64,000 nt of DNA from assembly GCA_965213855.1 (NCBI GenBank), contig CBDCAA010000008.1, positions 1,054,001 to 1,118,000 of the forward strand, given 5' to 3'. The position numbers were made by a program, and so were the translations under genes. Below are positions 53,776-63,059 of this stretch, piece by piece (position 1 is the first letter of the stretch; every line of letters starts with the position of its first letter). The notes beneath the pieces are model-generated. The model was given only the letters and a program-made list of their open reading frames with translations, did not search any database and was not told the origin of the DNA. Source of the stretch: JBBROS01 sp965213855. Its GTDB lineage: Bacteria > Pseudomonadota > Alphaproteobacteria > Acetobacterales > Acetobacteraceae.

Positions 53776-55779
53776 TCACGCCGCCTTGCGAACGCCCGAG
53801 ACAAAGCCCGTCACCTCGCCCGTCAGTCGTTCGGCTTGTCGCGAGAGGTCGCTCGCCGCGGCAAGCACCTGCTGCGCCGCCACCCCCGTGCTGTTCGCCG
53901 CAAGACTCACCCCCGTGATCGTCGACGTCACCGCCTTCGTGTTCTCAGCCGTGCGCTGAACGTTGCGCGCGATCTCCGCCGTCGCCGCGCCCTGCTGTTC
54001 GACGGCCGAGGCGATCGAGGTCGCGATCGCGCTCACCTCCTCGACCGCTGCGGCGATTGACTGGATCGCGCCCACCGCGTCCCGGGTCGCGGCCTGGATC
54101 CCCACGATCTGCCGGCCGATGTCGTCGGTGGCGCGCGCGGTCTGGCTCGCAAGGTTCTTGACCTCGCTCGCCACCACCGCGAAGCCCTTGCCTGCCTCGC
54201 CCGCCCGCGCTGCCTCGATCGTCGCATTGAGCGCCAGCAGGTTCGTCTGCCCGGCAATGCCGCTGATCAGGTCCACCACCTGACCGATCTTGTCCGCCCC
54301 CGCCGCAAGCGCGCGCACCACGCCATCCGTCCGCCGCGCATCCTCGACCGCCTTGCCCGAGACCCGGGCAGAATGCGCCACCTGCTGCCCGATCTCTCCG
54401 ATCGACGTCGCAAGCTGCTCCGACGCCGCCGCCACGGTCTGCACGCCGGCACTCGCCTCCTCCGCCGACGTCGCGACGATGCCGGCCTGCCCGTTCGTGT
54501 CGGTCGCCGTGTTCGACATCGCTCGCGCCGTCGCCTCCAGCTCGCTCGAGGCGGACGAGATCTGGTTTACGACGTCGCCCACCTGCGCCTCGAACCCTCT
54601 CACCAGCTCGGCCACCTGCGCCGCCCGGCGCTCCTTCTCGGTGCGCTCGCTCTCCTGCGCGGAGGCGACACTATCCGCCTCGATGGCGTTTGATTTGAAC
54701 ACCTCGAGCGCTCGGGCCATGTCGCCGATCTCGTCCCGAGCATCGAGGCCGGGCACCCGGATCGTCCGGTCGCCGGCCGCAAGCGAGCCCATGGCACCGG
54801 TCAGCGCCTTCACCGGCCGCACGATCCCCCTTGCCATGAACAGGGCGATCGCGATTCCCAGCACGGACGCAAGCACCGCACTCCCTAGCTGAAGCCAGGT
54901 CGCCAAACTGACCCTGGCGACCTCGGCTTGCTCGTCGGCGGACAATGCCGCCTGCAGCTGGTTGGCAAGCTCGGTCCGCTCGCGCTGGATCATGGCGAGC
55001 TGCGGTGCCAGCTCCGCGTCGAACAAGGCGGCGCTGTTCAATGCGGCCCTGGAATAGGCCTGGAAATCCATCATGTAGCGACCGAATGCCGCACCCAGCG
55101 GAGCGATCAGCCCCGTCACATCAGGCCCCGCAACAGCCTGCAGTGCCCCGATCGCACGCAAGGCGTTCTCGCTCATCGTCTTGAACGTCGCAGGCCCGTT
55201 CGGATCATGCGTCGCCTGGAACCGCCAGTTCGCCACGCGCATCAGCAGCACCTGCCCGTTCAGCTCCTCGGCCGCGTGCGACACGTTTGGGTCGCTGGCC
55301 GTCCGCGCCGCGCCAACCAGCGCGACCGCCGCCGCGGCCAACTCGTCACCAATCACGAGCAACGCCTTGCGCGCATTTGCCGCGGTCGCGTTGCTGTCGA
55401 AATACCTTTGCGCGACGAGGCGATGGGCGTGCAGCTGTTCCAGCGCGTGCTCATATTGGCTCCGCTCCGCGCCCGGTGTGGCCGCGTGCGCCGACGACGT
55501 CAGCAGATTCTCCGCGCTGTCCGCCGCCGCCTGCCAGTCCGCAATCGCCGCCGGGCCGCCGAGCCGCACTTGCGCCTCCGCCCGGCCCAACTCGGTCACC
55601 AACCGCCCGACGGTCGAGATGCGCTGCCTCTGCTCGAACATCGCCATCATGTCATGCAGCCGAGTGCCGAGCATCGACAAGTGATACGCGCCCAGGCCGG
55701 ACGCGATCAGGCCGATGACGATGATCACGCTGAAGCCGAGCGAGATACGAGCCAGCAAGCGGAACTGTGGAAGGCGCAT
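53776..55779 (-). CDS. Methyl-accepting chemotaxis protein
   Basis: Transmembrane chemoreceptor of 667 aa. Two membrane segments (about 8-30 and 305-325) enclose a large helical periplasmic sensor domain; a HAMP domain follows with GLDARDEIGDMARALEVFKSN. The signalling tip is LISGIAGQTNLLALNATIEAARAGEAGKGFAVVASEVKNL, split by the hairpin turn, and the end contains SAVEQQGAATAEIARNV. There is no C-terminal CheR-binding pentapeptide. I use ATG 55779. It is a distant partner for the che cluster at 12-17 kb. Confidence 0.9.
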   Translation of the reverse strand: MRLPQFRLLARISLGFSVIIVIGLIASGLGAYHLSMLGTRLHDMMAMFEQRQRISTVGRLVTELGRAEAQVRLGGPAAIADWQAAADSAENLLTSSAHAATPGAERSQYEHALEQLHAHRLVAQRYFDSNATAANARKALLVIGDELAAAAVALVGAARTASDPNVSHAAEELNGQVLLMRVANWRFQATHDPNGPATFKTMSENALRAIGALQAVAGPDVTGLIAPLGAAFGRYMMDFQAYSRAALNSAALFDAELAPQLAMIQRERTELANQLQAALSADEQAEVARVSLATWLQLGSAVLASVLGIAIALFMARGIVRPVKALTGAMGSLAAGDRTIRVPGLDARDEIGDMARALEVFKSNAIEADSVASAQESERTEKERRAAQVAELVRGFEAQVGDVVNQISSASSELEATARAMSNTATDTNGQAGIVATSAEEASAGVQTVAAASEQLATSIGEIGQQVAHSARVSGKAVEDARRTDGVVRALAAGADKIGQVVDLISGIAGQTNLLALNATIEAARAGEAGKGFAVVASEVKNLASQTARATDDIGRQIVGIQAATRDAVGAIQSIAAAVEEVSAIATSIASAVEQQGAATAEIARNVQRTAENTKAVTSTITGVSLAANSTGVAAQQVLAAASDLSRQAERLTGEVTGFVSGVRKAA

Positions 55780-55847
55780 CGGTCCAACCTCGAAGATGGA
55801 CACCTATGCTGCCCCGAAAACGTGGACATTCCCTTAACGGGCCAAAC

Positions 55848-56654
55848 TCAAACCGTGAATTGTTCCGCAATGATCCGCTCGCTCAGCCCCTGCTCCGGGT
55901 CGAACAGCACCGTCGCCGTCACCCCCCGGTCCTCGCTCACCGCGACCGAGGCGACATCGCGCACCTCCGTGAAGTCCGCCACCGCCGCGACCGGCCGCTT
56001 GTCGCGCTCCAGCACCTCGAACAGCACGTCCGCCGCCGCCGGCAGCAACGCGCCCCGCCACCGCCGCGGACGAAACGCGCTGATCGGCGTCAAGGGCAGC
56101 AAGTTCGCCGAGAGCGGCACGATCGGCCCGTGCGCCGAGAGATTGTACGCGGTCGACCCGGCGGGCGTCGAAACCAGCACCCCGTCGCAGATCAGCTCGT
56201 TCAGCCGCACCCGGCCGTCCACGGTGATCCGGATCTTGGCCGCCTGCCGAAGCTGCCGGAGCAGCGACACCTCGTTGAAGGCCACCGCCTCCTCGACCGC
56301 TCCGCCCGCCGTCACCGCATGCATGCGCAGCGGATGGAGCAGCGCGGCTTGCGCCCGGCCCAGCCGGCCCGGCATGTCATCCTCGGCAAACCCGTTCATC
56401 ATGAACCCGACCGAACCGCAGTTCATGCCATACACCGGCGTCGACAGGCCGCGGGCCAGCAGCAAATGCAACGTCTCCAGCATGAAGCCGTCGCCGCCCA
56501 GCGCCACGATCACCTCCGCCGCCTCCACCGAACAGTCGCCGTGCCATGACGCCAGCCGCTGCAGCGAAGCACGTGCATGCTCGGTCGGGGCCGCCATGAA
56601 CGCGACCCGGGTGGGTGCCGTGCCGAAATGCGCCGTCGCGACGATCGGGACCAC
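55848..56654 (-). CDS. nadK: NAD kinase
   Basis: Makes NADP from NAD and ATP. About 268 aa. The catalytic loop is VALGGDGFMLETLH (GGDG), then VYGMNCGSVGFMMNGF (substrate-binding), FNEVSLLRQ, ICDGVLVSTPAGSTAYN and GPIVPLSANLLPLTPIS. I take a GTG at 56654 so that the first beta strand (TRVAFMAAPT) is kept; starting at the ATG 56597 would remove it. It lies 8 bp after the amidase gene's stop. Confidence 0.9.
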   Translation of the reverse strand: MVPIVATAHFGTAPTRVAFMAAPTEHARASLQRLASWHGDCSVEAAEVIVALGGDGFMLETLHLLLARGLSTPVYGMNCGSVGFMMNGFAEDDMPGRLGRAQAALLHPLRMHAVTAGGAVEEAVAFNEVSLLRQLRQAAKIRITVDGRVRLNELICDGVLVSTPAGSTAYNLSAHGPIVPLSANLLPLTPISAFRPRRWRGALLPAAADVLFEVLERDKRPVAAVADFTEVRDVASVAVSEDRGVTATVLFDPEQGLSERIIAEQFTV

Positions 56655-56662
56655 GGACCGGC

Positions 56663-57499
56663 CTAGGCCAGCCGCCGGTGCTCCATCACCGGCATGTTCG
56701 CCCGCGTGCGCCGGGTCAGCTCCGGATCGACGCGCGCCGTGGTCCATCCCAGCCCGTCCGAAACCTGCGCCACCACCGTGCCCCACGGATCGGCGATCAG
56801 CGACCGACCATAAGTGTGCCGCAGCTCGCCCTTCGCATCGCGGTGCCCGCCCCAGGTGGCCGGCGCCGCAATCCAGCACTGGGTTTCGATCGCGCGCGCG
56901 CGGATCAGCACCTCCCAATGGTCCCGCCCGGTCGCGACCGTGAAGGCCGACGGGAGCACGATCAGCTCCGCCCCTTCCCGCCGCAACGCCAGGAACAGCT
57001 CCGGGAAGCGCACGTCGTAACACACCGCCAGCCCGACCGTGACGCCGGCCGCCCGGCACGTCACCACCGCCGACCCGGCCCCATACATGCTGCTTTCGCG
57101 GTAACCCGTCCCGTCCGGCGTCGTGATGTCGAACAAGTGGATCTTGCGATACCGGCCCAGCTCGGCGCCGTCCGGGCTGAACACCACCGTCGTATTGTAC
57201 AGCGTCCCGTCCGCAGCCTCGCCCAGCGATCCGCCGTGCACATGGATGCCCCGGGTCCGTGCCAGCTCGCGCAGGAACTCGTAGGCTGTGCCGCCCGGGG
57301 CGTTGCTCCCTGCAGCCGGCAAAGCCTCCGCCTCGGCCAGTTTCGTCGCCCGGTCACCGCCCAGGCACGTCCACATCTCCGGCAACGTGATCAGGTCCGG
57401 CCGGTCCGCGGCAACGGCCGCGTCCACCAGGCGCCCGGCCTGCGCGATGTTGTCGGCCTTCACCGGCCCCGGGTTCATCTGCACGACGGTGACGCGCAT
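56663..57499 (-). CDS. Nitrilase-family amidase (Nit/omega-amidase-like)
   Basis: Carbon-nitrogen hydrolase with a Glu-Lys-Cys triad. 278 aa. Glu in LITLPEMWTC, Lys in GRYRKIHLFDI, Cys in GLAVCYDVRFPELF. This arrangement and RESSMYGAG and TVATGRDHWEVLIRARAIE fit the Nit1/Nit2 branch (deaminated-glutathione or omega-amidase). Substrate not proven. Directly precedes nadK on the same strand. Confidence 0.88.
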   Translation of the reverse strand: MRVTVVQMNPGPVKADNIAQAGRLVDAAVAADRPDLITLPEMWTCLGGDRATKLAEAEALPAAGSNAPGGTAYEFLRELARTRGIHVHGGSLGEAADGTLYNTTVVFSPDGAELGRYRKIHLFDITTPDGTGYRESSMYGAGSAVVTCRAAGVTVGLAVCYDVRFPELFLALRREGAELIVLPSAFTVATGRDHWEVLIRARAIETQCWIAAPATWGGHRDAKGELRHTYGRSLIADPWGTVVAQVSDGLGWTTARVDPELTRRTRANMPVMEHRRLA

Positions 57500-57535
57500 G
57501 GCGGACTCCTATGCCGGCTCAATCGATCGGGGGAC

Positions 57536-57859
57536 TCAGTACAGCCGGGGCTCGGTCCGCCCCGGCGGACGCACGATCCGCGGTTCTGCGCGATACGGCG
57601 CCGGCGGGATCGGCGGCCGGGCGTAGGGATCGGTCTCGTGCCCGATGTCCGGCAGCCCCTCCGGCAGGCGCAGCGACAGGCTGCGAATCTCGCCCTGGAT
57701 CTCGTCCAGCCGCGCCTCCATGCCCTCCAGCCGCGCCTTCACGCCGAACACGCTGAACGGCATCATCAGGAACAGCAGTCCGAACAGCGCGGCCGCGAGC
57801 AACAAGACGAGATGGACCCACCAGGGAACCCAATCAGGCAAGGGCAAGGGCGACGTCAT
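57536..57859 (-). CDS. Small membrane-anchored protein
   Basis: Not recognised. 107 aa: one N-terminal membrane span (WWVHLVLLLAAALFGLLFLMM), a short coiled-coil-like part (LEGMEARLDEIQGEIRSLSL) and a Pro/Arg-rich tail. Probably anchored in the inner membrane with a small cytoplasmic domain. Located just upstream of the amidase gene, same strand, with a 36-bp gap. Confidence 0.55.
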   Translation of the reverse strand: MTSPLPLPDWVPWWVHLVLLLAAALFGLLFLMMPFSVFGVKARLEGMEARLDEIQGEIRSLSLRLPEGLPDIGHETDPYARPPIPPAPYRAEPRIVRPPGRTEPRLY

Positions 57860-57900
57860 GCAACGAACCTAGCAGGTTCGCGGCCCTGCCGCGACAGGGC

Positions 57901-57952
57901 TCGATCCCAAAGGCTGATCCCAAGGGCTGATCCCAGGGGTTGATCCCGCGCC
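57901..57952. repeat. Four tandem 13-bp repeats upstream of the aminotransferase
   Basis: Four consecutive 13-mers: TCGATCCCAAAGG, CTGATCCCAAGGG, CTGATCCCAGGGG and TTGATCCCGCGCC. They share a TGATCCC core. They lie 45-100 bp before the aminotransferase start codon I favour, a promoter-like position. They could be an iterated regulator site or a variable tandem repeat. Confidence 0.6.
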
Positions 57953-57996
57953 CGTTCCGTCCTTTGGTCCCCGCCGAACCTCCCCCAGGCCGTCCG

Positions 57997-59124
57997 ATGC
58001 TGCTCCTGATCCCCGGTCCCGTTACCACCAACCCCCGTGTCCGTGCCGCCGCGGCGCAGGACTATGCGCCGTGGGACCTCGACTTCCGGGCCATCTATGC
58101 CCGCATTCGCCACCGCGTGCTGGCCCTGGCCGGCGGTACCGAAGGCGTCCACGCCACCCTCCCCCTTCCCGGCTGCGGCCATTTCGCGCTCGAGGCGGCG
58201 TTCCGCAGCTTCGTCGAACCCGGCGGCCGCATCCTCTTGCCCATGACCGGGCATTACGCCGACCGGCTGCAGCGCCTCGCGACCGAAGCCGGCAAGATCG
58301 TCGTGCCGCTGCCTGTGGACACGAACCGGCGGGCGGATCCGGACGCCGTTCTATCCGCCCTGCAGGCGGACCCGGCGATCAGCCATCTCGCCTGCGTCTA
58401 TAGCGAGACCTCGACCGGCATCATCCACGACGTACCGGCCCTGGCCAAGGCCGCGGGCCGCGCCGGCCGCCGCGTCATCGTCGACGCCGTCTCCGCCCTC
58501 GGTGCGCTGCCGTTCGACATCGGCGCCCTGCCGATGGTCGACAGCGTCGCCTTCACGTCGAACAAGTGCCTGGAGGGGCTGCCCGGCACCTCGTTCACGA
58601 TCGCCCGCGTCGACCGGCTGGAACAGGTCGAGGGCCGGGCCGGAAGCTGGTCGTTCGACCTGGGCGAGCTGTACACCCACTCCGTGCAGACCAACTGGGG
58701 CGCCCATCGGTTCACTCCGGCGGCGCAGGCGCTCGCCGCGTTCGACGTGGCGCTGGACCTGTTCGACGCGGAGGGCGGACAGCCCGCCCGGCTGGCCCGC
58801 TACACTGCCAACATGCACGCGCTCCATGCCGGCGTGCGGGAGATTGGGCTGCGCCCGACCCTGCCGCTCGAGATGCAGGGCCCGATCGTCTTCAACGTCG
58901 ACGCACCCGCCGCCACCATGGACGGCCCGGCGTGGGACCTGCAGGCCTTCGTCGACGCGCTCAAGCGCCGCGGCGTGCTCATCAGCAACTTCTACGATAC
59001 GCCGCATCCCAGCTTCCGCGTCGGCTGCATCGGCGCCATCACCCCGGACGACATGCGCCGCGCCACCGCCGCCATGGGTGCCGCGCTGTCCGAACTCGGC
59101 CACACCGACCGCCGCGCCGCATGA
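57997..59124 (+). CDS. PhnW-like class V aminotransferase
   Basis: About 375 aa. The N-terminus LLLIPGPVTTNPRVRAAAAQ then AQDYAPWDLDFRAIYARIR carries the signature of 2-aminoethylphosphonate:pyruvate transaminases; the PLP Lys lies in FTSNKCLEGLPG, and WGAHRFTPAAQALAAFDVAL follows. No other phosphonate genes are near, so the amino donor is uncertain; serine-glyoxylate or alanine-glyoxylate relatives share the fold. Stop overlaps the fhs start (ATGA). A TTG at 57940 would extend it by 19 residues. Confidence 0.82.
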   Translation: MLLLIPGPVTTNPRVRAAAAQDYAPWDLDFRAIYARIRHRVLALAGGTEGVHATLPLPGCGHFALEAAFRSFVEPGGRILLPMTGHYADRLQRLATEAGKIVVPLPVDTNRRADPDAVLSALQADPAISHLACVYSETSTGIIHDVPALAKAAGRAGRRVIVDAVSALGALPFDIGALPMVDSVAFTSNKCLEGLPGTSFTIARVDRLEQVEGRAGSWSFDLGELYTHSVQTNWGAHRFTPAAQALAAFDVALDLFDAEGGQPARLARYTANMHALHAGVREIGLRPTLPLEMQGPIVFNVDAPAATMDGPAWDLQAFVDALKRRGVLISNFYDTPHPSFRVGCIGAITPDDMRRATAAMGAALSELGHTDRRAA

Positions 59125-60791
59125 GCACCGACCTGGAGATCGCCCGCGCCGCGACCCTGCGCCCGATCGGCGAGATCGCTGCGCGAGCCGGCATCCCGGC
59201 GGACGCGGTCGAGCCGTATGGCCGGCACAAGGCGAAGATCGCGCTCGACTTCGCCCAGCGCACCGGTGCCGCCCCGCGCGGCAAGCTCGTGCTGGTCACC
59301 GGCATCAGCCCGACGGCCGCTGGAGAGGGCAAGACCACCACCACCATCGGCCTCGGCGACGCGCTGAACCATATCGGCAAGCGGGCGATGATCTGCCTGC
59401 GCGAGCCCTCGCTCGGCCCCTGCTTCGGCATGAAGGGCGGCGCCACCGGTGGCGGCCGGGCGCAGGTGGCGCCGATGGACGAGATCAACCTGCACTTCAC
59501 CGGCGACTTCCACGCCATCACGTCCGCCAACAACCTGCTCGCGGCCCTGGTGGACAACCACATCTACTGGAGCAATACGCAAGGCATCGATCCGCGCCGG
59601 GTCACGTGGCGCCGCTGCCTGGACATGAACGACCGCGCGCTGCGGTCGATCGTCAACGGCCTTGGCGGCGTCGCCAACGGCAGCCCGCGCGAGGACGGCT
59701 TCGACATCACCGTCGCCAGCGAGGTGATGGCCGTGTTCTGCCTGGCCCGCGACCTCGCAGACCTGCAAGACCGGCTCGGCCGCATCCAGGTCGCGAGCCG
59801 GCGCGACGGTTCGGCCGTGCTGGCGCGGGACATCGAGGCTGACGGCGCCATGGCTGCCCTGCTGCGCGACGCCTTCGCGCCCAACCTGGTGCAGACGCTC
59901 GAGGGCAGCCCGGCGCTGATCCATGGCGGCCCGTTCGCCAACATCGCCCATGGCTGCAATTCCGTGATCGCGACCCGGCTCGGGCTTGGCCTGGCCGACA
60001 TCGTCGTCACCGAGGCCGGGTTCGGCGCGGACCTGGGCGGGGAGAAGTTCCTCGACATCAAGTGCCGCTCTGCCGGCCTGGAACCCGGCTGCGCCGTCAT
60101 CGTCGCCACGCTACGCGCGCTCAAGATGCACGGCGGGGTGGCGAAGGCCGATCTGTCGCGCGAAGACCCGGCTGCGGTCGGGCGCGGCCTCGCCAACCTT
60201 GCTCGCCACGTCGACAACATGCAGACCTTCGGCCTGCCTGTGGTCGTCGCGCTCAACCAGTTCAGCTCCGACACGCCGGCCGAGTTCGCGGTCGTGCAGG
60301 AGGCGCTGGCCGCACAGGGCGTCGAGGTGGTCCTGTGCACGCACTGGGCGGACGGCGCCGCAGGGGCGACAGGCCTGGCCCGCGCCGTGCTTGCCAGCCT
60401 GAACGCCGGCAGCGCTCGCTTCCGCACGCTCTACCCAGACGCGATGCCGCTCGCCGACAAGCTCCGCACCATCGCCCGCACGATCTACCGCGCCGCCGAC
60501 GTCGCCATCCCGCCCGCAGTCGCCAAGCGCCTCGCCGGCTTCGAGGGCGCCGGCTTCGGCCACCTGCCGGTCTGCGTCGCCAAGACCCAGTACAGCTTCA
60601 CCGCTGACCCCGCCCGCCTCGGCGCGCCCGAGGGCCACACGCTGCCCGTCCGCGACGTCCGCCTTTCCGCGGGCGCCGGCTTCGTCGTCGCCATCTGCGG
60701 CGACATCATGACCATGCCCGGCCTGCCCCGCGTGCCGGCCGCGAATGCGATCCACCTCGGACCTGACGGCATGATCGAGGGGCTGTTCTAG
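59121..60791 (+). CDS. fhs: Formate-tetrahydrofolate ligase
   Basis: Makes 10-formyl-THF from formate, THF and ATP. 556 aa, full length. P-loop VTGISPTAAGEGKTTTTIGL; REPSLGPCFGMKGGATGGG and the VAPMDEINLHFTGDFHAI segment; FGADLGGEKFLDIKCR; and CVAKTQYSFTADP. All are strongly conserved. It is coupled to the upstream aminotransferase gene and ends convergently with thiD with overlapping stop codons (60788-60791). Confidence 0.93.
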   Translation: MSTDLEIARAATLRPIGEIAARAGIPADAVEPYGRHKAKIALDFAQRTGAAPRGKLVLVTGISPTAAGEGKTTTTIGLGDALNHIGKRAMICLREPSLGPCFGMKGGATGGGRAQVAPMDEINLHFTGDFHAITSANNLLAALVDNHIYWSNTQGIDPRRVTWRRCLDMNDRALRSIVNGLGGVANGSPREDGFDITVASEVMAVFCLARDLADLQDRLGRIQVASRRDGSAVLARDIEADGAMAALLRDAFAPNLVQTLEGSPALIHGGPFANIAHGCNSVIATRLGLGLADIVVTEAGFGADLGGEKFLDIKCRSAGLEPGCAVIVATLRALKMHGGVAKADLSREDPAAVGRGLANLARHVDNMQTFGLPVVVALNQFSSDTPAEFAVVQEALAAQGVEVVLCTHWADGAAGATGLARAVLASLNAGSARFRTLYPDAMPLADKLRTIARTIYRAADVAIPPAVAKRLAGFEGAGFGHLPVCVAKTQYSFTADPARLGAPEGHTLPVRDVRLSAGAGFVVAICGDIMTMPGLPRVPAANAIHLGPDGMIEGLF

Positions 60792-61588
60792 CCTTCCGCG
60801 CCGACGCCGTGCCAGGATGTGCCGTGCCAGAGTGGACCGTGCCCGGCGCCGAACCCGGGTGCGGCCAGGATCGCGGCCTGCACATAGGCGTGCGCGCGAC
60901 GCACCGCCGCCGCCAAAGTCAGCCCTTGCGACAGCCCGGCCGCGATGGCGCTCGCCAGCGTGCAGCCAGTGCCGTGCGTGTGGCGGGTCGGCACCCGCGG
61001 CACGTCGAGCACCGTCGTGCCCTCGGCGGTCGCCAGCACGTCGCGGATCGTGTCGCCGGCGCCATGGCCGCCCTTCAGCAGCACGGCCGGCGCCCCCAAA
61101 GATAGCAAGGCCTGCGCCGCATCCAGCGCCGCCGCGTGATCCGGGATCGTCCGGCCCAGCAAGGCTTCGGCTTCGGGGATGTTCGGCGTGATGACGGTCG
61201 CGAGCGGGACGAGGGCGATGAGCGCATCGATCGCCGCCGGGTCGAGCAGGCGGGCACCGCCCTTGGCGACCATCACCGGGTCGAGCACGAACGGCAGCCC
61301 CCGCCCCCGCAACACCCCGGCGACCACCCCGATCACGGCCGCGTCGCCCAGCATTCCGGTCTTGACCGCGTCGGCGCCCAGGTCGTCCAGCACGGCCTCC
61401 ATCTGCTGGCGCACGAAATCCGGCGACACCGGCAGCACGCCATGCACGCCGAGCGTGTTCTGCGCCGTCAGCGCCGTGATAGCCGTCATGCCAAACGCGC
61501 CCAGCGCCTGTACCGTCTTCAGATCCGCCTGGATGCCGGCGCCGCCACCGGAATCGCTTCCGGCGACGATCAGCACCCGGCCGATCAC
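60788..61588 (-). CDS. thiD: Hydroxymethylpyrimidine (phosphate) kinase ThiD
   Basis: Phosphorylates HMP and HMP-P for thiamine synthesis. 266 aa, ribokinase fold. N-terminal LIVAGSDSGGGAGIQADLKT, middle AVKTGMLGD and VMVAKGGARLL, C-terminal THGTGCTLASAIAAGLSQG (anion hole and catalytic region). The GTG start overlaps the glmM stop (GTGA), an unusual partner for a thiamine gene. Confidence 0.92.
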   Translation of the reverse strand: MIGRVLIVAGSDSGGGAGIQADLKTVQALGAFGMTAITALTAQNTLGVHGVLPVSPDFVRQQMEAVLDDLGADAVKTGMLGDAAVIGVVAGVLRGRGLPFVLDPVMVAKGGARLLDPAAIDALIALVPLATVITPNIPEAEALLGRTIPDHAAALDAAQALLSLGAPAVLLKGGHGAGDTIRDVLATAEGTTVLDVPRVPTRHTHGTGCTLASAIAAGLSQGLTLAAAVRRAHAYVQAAILAAPGFGAGHGPLWHGTSWHGVGAEG

Positions 61589-62946
61589 GCCGCCTGCTCG
61601 GCCGCCGCCTGGATGGTGTCGCACAGCCCGGCAACGACCTCGTGCACCAGCGCCTCGTCCTCGCCCTCGGCCATCACCCGCACCAGCGGCTCAGTCCCGC
61701 TCAGGCGCAGCAGCAGCCGGCCCTGCTTGCCTAGCCGCGCCTCCGCATCCTGCACCGCCGCCGTCACCGCCGGCGTCTCGAGCGGCGAGCGCCCGACGAA
61801 CCGCACGTTCTGCAGCAGTTGCGGCAGCGGCTGGAACACGTTGCAAACCTCGCTCGCCGGCCGTCCCACCTCCACCAGCACCGCGAGCACCTGCAGCGCC
61901 GCCACCAGCCCGTCGCCCGTGGTGGCGAAGTCCGACATGATCACGTGGCCAGATTGCTCCCCGCCCACGTTCATGCCGTTCGCGCGCATGTGCTCCACCA
62001 CGTAGCGATCGCCGACGCGCGTCCGATGCAGCTTCAGCCCCTCCTTGGCCAGGAAGCGTTCGAGCCCGAGGTTCGACATCACGGTCGCGACCACCCCGCC
62101 ACCCTGGATCCGCCCCGCCTGCCGCCACGAGCGCGCGATCAGCGCCAGGATCTGGTCCCCATCGACGCACTCGCCGCGCTCGTCCACCAGCAGCAGCCGG
62201 TCCGCGTCGCCGTCCAGCGCGATGCCCAGGTCCGCCTTGTGCTCGACGACCTTGGAGCGCAGGAACGCCGGCACCGTGCTGCCGCAGCCGCGGTTGATGT
62301 TGAACCCGTCCGGGTCGATCCCGACCTGGACGATGGTCGCCCCCAACTCCCACAACACGGTCGGCGCGACCTTGTAGGCGGCGCCGTTCGCGCAATCCAC
62401 CACGATCTTCAGCCCGTCCAGCGTCTGCCCGCGTGGGAACGTCGCCTTCGCAGCCTCGATATACCGCCCGCCCGCGTCCTGCAGCCGGGCTGCCCGCCCG
62501 AGCCGATCCGGCGCCGCCAGCCGCCCGCTCCGGTCGGCTTCCATCAACGCCTCAATCTCCATCTCCGTCTCGTCGCTCAGCTTGAACCCGTCCGGCCCGA
62601 ACAGCTTGATGCCGTTATCCTCAAACGTGTTGTGCGACGCCGAGATCATCACCCCGAGGTCGGCCCGCAGGCTCCGCGTCAGCATGGCGATCGCCGGCGT
62701 CGGCAGCGGCCCGACCAACGTCACATCCATCCCGGCCGCGATGAACCCGGCCACCAACGCCGGCTCGATCATGTAGCCCGACAGCCGCGTGTCCTTGCCG
62801 ATCACCACCTGGTGCCGGTGTGCCCCGCGCACGAACATCAGCCCGGCCGCCTGCCCGAGCCGGAGCGCCGTTTCGCCCGTCATCGCCCCCTGGTTGGCCG
62901 TGCCCCGGATCCCGTCCGTGCCGAACAGACGCCTGACTGTGCTCAT
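61585..62946 (-). CDS. glmM: Phosphoglucosamine mutase
   Basis: Converts glucosamine-6-P to glucosamine-1-P for peptidoglycan and LPS precursors. 453 aa. The N-terminal FGTDGIRGTAN, the phospho-Ser in VMISASHNTFEDNGIKLF, the metal loop in LGIALDGDADRLLLVD, and VGGEQSGHVIMSDF and LRLSGTEPLVRVMAEG are all present. Its stop overlaps thiD. Confidence 0.95.
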   Translation of the reverse strand: MSTVRRLFGTDGIRGTANQGAMTGETALRLGQAAGLMFVRGAHRHQVVIGKDTRLSGYMIEPALVAGFIAAGMDVTLVGPLPTPAIAMLTRSLRADLGVMISASHNTFEDNGIKLFGPDGFKLSDETEMEIEALMEADRSGRLAAPDRLGRAARLQDAGGRYIEAAKATFPRGQTLDGLKIVVDCANGAAYKVAPTVLWELGATIVQVGIDPDGFNINRGCGSTVPAFLRSKVVEHKADLGIALDGDADRLLLVDERGECVDGDQILALIARSWRQAGRIQGGGVVATVMSNLGLERFLAKEGLKLHRTRVGDRYVVEHMRANGMNVGGEQSGHVIMSDFATTGDGLVAALQVLAVLVEVGRPASEVCNVFQPLPQLLQNVRFVGRSPLETPAVTAAVQDAEARLGKQGRLLLRLSGTEPLVRVMAEGEDEALVHEVVAGLCDTIQAAAEQAA

Positions 62947-63059
62947 CGTCGCATCTACTCCTCGCCGACGCGTGTCCTACCACGGCCCGCGCCGAACCGA
63001 CCATGCGCACCGGCGACCCTGACAAACACTGATCTTCCATGACGAAGGTGCCGACCCGA

